In this document: positions 63,029 through 64,000 of the stretch, one piece after another
How positions within the stretch are numbered: position 1 is the first letter of the stretch
How the letters are laid out: each line of letters opens with the position of its first letter
NCBI GenBank assembly: GCA_964016985.1
Contig: OZ024833.1
Coordinates: 65,519,985 to 65,583,984 of the forward strand
DNA: 64,000 nucleotides
Direction of reading: 5' to 3'
From: Anodontia alba
Taxonomy: Eukaryota > Mollusca > Bivalvia > Lucinida > Lucinidae
Made by a program: the position numbers and the translations under genes
The notes under the pieces: generated by a model
Told to the model about the DNA's origin: nothing
Database searches by the model: none
Seen by the model: only the letters and a program-made list of their open reading frames with translations

Positions 63029-64000
63029 TTTTTAGCTCAACTGAGCTAAATGTCAGCTTGAAAAAGTTGCTGAGTCTGAAAAGGCTGGACACCAAACAAA
63101 CAACAACAACAACTGAGCTATGCTCGGGATGAGCTATTTGTCTGTTGTCCGTCCATCCGTTAATACTTTCAAAAAACTTCTCCTCCACTGAGCCAATTTT
63201 ACTCAAATTTCATATGGAGTCTCCTTAGTGTGGGTGGGGGTTGTGTGGGGGGGGGGGGGGAGGTAATTGCTAAAATGGTCATGTTCCATTGACCAAGATG
63301 GCCGCCATGCCCATATATGGTGCCGGCCTCGGTGGCTCAGTTGGATGTGCCGTCCGACTGGAGACCAGGAGGTCGCGGCTTCAACCGCTGCCGAGGTCGG
63401 CAACATTCTTTCGTGGAGATTGATCATGAAATATTTTCTACAGTCATTCTCTCCCTTCGGCTGATTCAAGAAGGGCAGTTGTCAGTTTGATGTTTGACCA
63501 TTTTAAGGTTAGGTCAAGTTTGCTTTCCCATGTATTTGTATGGGCCCCACACATTTGTATGGGAAAAATTTTCAGAATTTCAAATGACTTCTCCTCTGAA
63601 GCTTCTGGGCCAATGTTGCTCAGATTTCATGTGGAGCCTCCTTGGGGCAGGGGAATGAAAGATTGCTAAAATGGTTGCTGTCCATTGACCAAGATGGCCG
63701 CCATGCCCATATATGTAAAAAACCTTTATCAAGTTTTGTTTGTCGTCCGTCTGTCTGTTAACACTTTCAAAAGACTTCTCCTCCACTGAGCTGATTTTGC
63801 TCAATTTCATATGGAGCCCCTTAGTGTGTGTGTGGGGGGGGGGGGGGAAGAGTGGGGGGGGGGGAGGCAGGGTAATTGTTAAAATGGTCGTGTTCCATTG
63901 ACCAAGACGGCCACCATGCCCATATATGGTAAAAATCTTTAAAAATCTTCTCCAGAACCAAGGATGCCTTGGGGCTGAAATTTTGCACAACTTATTGGGG
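63029..64000 (+). mobile_element. Hel4: start of a tandem-unit element, cut by window end
   Basis: Starts TTTTTAGCTCAACTGAGC, with GTTGTCCGTCCATCCG at 63143. Two units about 606 bp apart start TCTCCTCCACTGAGC (63178, 63777). Words shared with Hel3: GACCAAGATGGCCGCCATGC, CCCATATATGG, TTTGACCATTTTAAGG. G-runs at 63234-63260 and 63833-63865. A SINE (63322-63488) is inserted in the first unit. Confidence 0.7.
63322..63488 (+). repeat. tRNA-derived SINE (family 1), 3'-truncated
   Basis: Head GCCGGCCTCGGTGGCTCAG with a B-box-like GGCTTCAACCGCTG. It stops after GGGCAGTTGTCAGTTT, in the middle of the usual body, so the tail is missing. No clear duplication. It breaks the GATGGCCGCCATGC..ATATATGG word region of Hel4. 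Confidence 0.75.

Overview
This is intergenic or intronic DNA from a large, AT-rich, repeat-saturated animal genome, most likely a marine bivalve mollusc. The basis is the combination of repeat types: tRNA-headed SINEs ending in a conserved short tail, CR1-like LINE relics, very many central-palindrome MITEs with TA or TTAA target sites, and long tandem-unit elements that open with TTTTTAGCTCACCTGAGC and close with a hairpin plus TCTTGTT. I know this combination from bivalve assemblies. I cannot fix the species. There is no prokaryotic gene organisation and no intact host gene. Only two short host-exon candidates are visible: a PHD-finger-like exon with a good splice donor (+, 1424-1568) and a signal-peptide exon behind a good splice acceptor (-, 5007-5101).

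Family names used here are local labels. Pal-A: ends CATYACGAAAACAYGCCTAT, 0-1 bp target duplication. Pal-B, B', C, U: TTAA sites with CCC..GGG or similar ends, piggyBac-like. Pal-E, F, G, H, I, R: TA sites with CAGTCRA.. or CCGTATT.. ends, Tigger/mariner-like. Pal-S: about 9-bp duplication, Mutator-like. Pal-D, N, O, P, Q, T: other foldback families. Hel1 to Hel4: tandem-unit elements, possibly Helentron-like. CP1, CP2, CP3: palindromic core modules that recur inside families with unrelated ends.

Layout. 1-13 kb: dense small foldback elements, some nested (Pal-G1 holds a Pal-B' and a SINE with a 12-bp duplication), plus both exon candidates. 13.9-15.9 kb: a 1,965-bp non-autonomous element with 10-bp inverted ends and a 6-bp duplication. 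18-20.9 kb: an antisense CR1 relic broken by two Pal-A copies and one Pal-P. 21.7-24.6 kb: Pal-S2 with Pal-H2 inside, then Pal-G, Q, A and C copies. 25-26.9 kb: a 41-bp minisatellite. 28.1-36.2 kb: two 3-kb Hel elements in opposite orientation around a spacer holding three foldback elements. 36-50 kb: more foldback elements, four SINE families, a mariner 3' end and simple repeats. 50.5-54.4 kb: a giant foldback element whose arms start with 21-bp tandem repeats and whose left arm is split by Hel3. 55.4-62.3 kb: Tc1-like and LINE relics, then a CR1-like LINE interrupted by an antisense YLDD-type retroelement. 63-64 kb: Hel4 with a SINE inside, cut by the window end.

How the parts relate: nothing here forms a pathway. 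The window is a layered record of insertions. Its most interesting signal is modularity: near-perfect central palindromes are shared between foldback families whose inverted ends and target sites differ. Stretches such as 191-612, 859-1164, 1569-2600, 6298-6924, 9351-9610, 15934-16287, 16976-17555, 23023-23289, 37774-38400, 39590-39815, 40094-40320, 41641-42058, 42421-43015, 43658-44100, 44535-44808, 45370-45960, 46491-46850, 49867-50220, 54391-55457, 56177-56900 and 62248-63028 show nothing I can name beyond AT-rich or low-complexity sequence.
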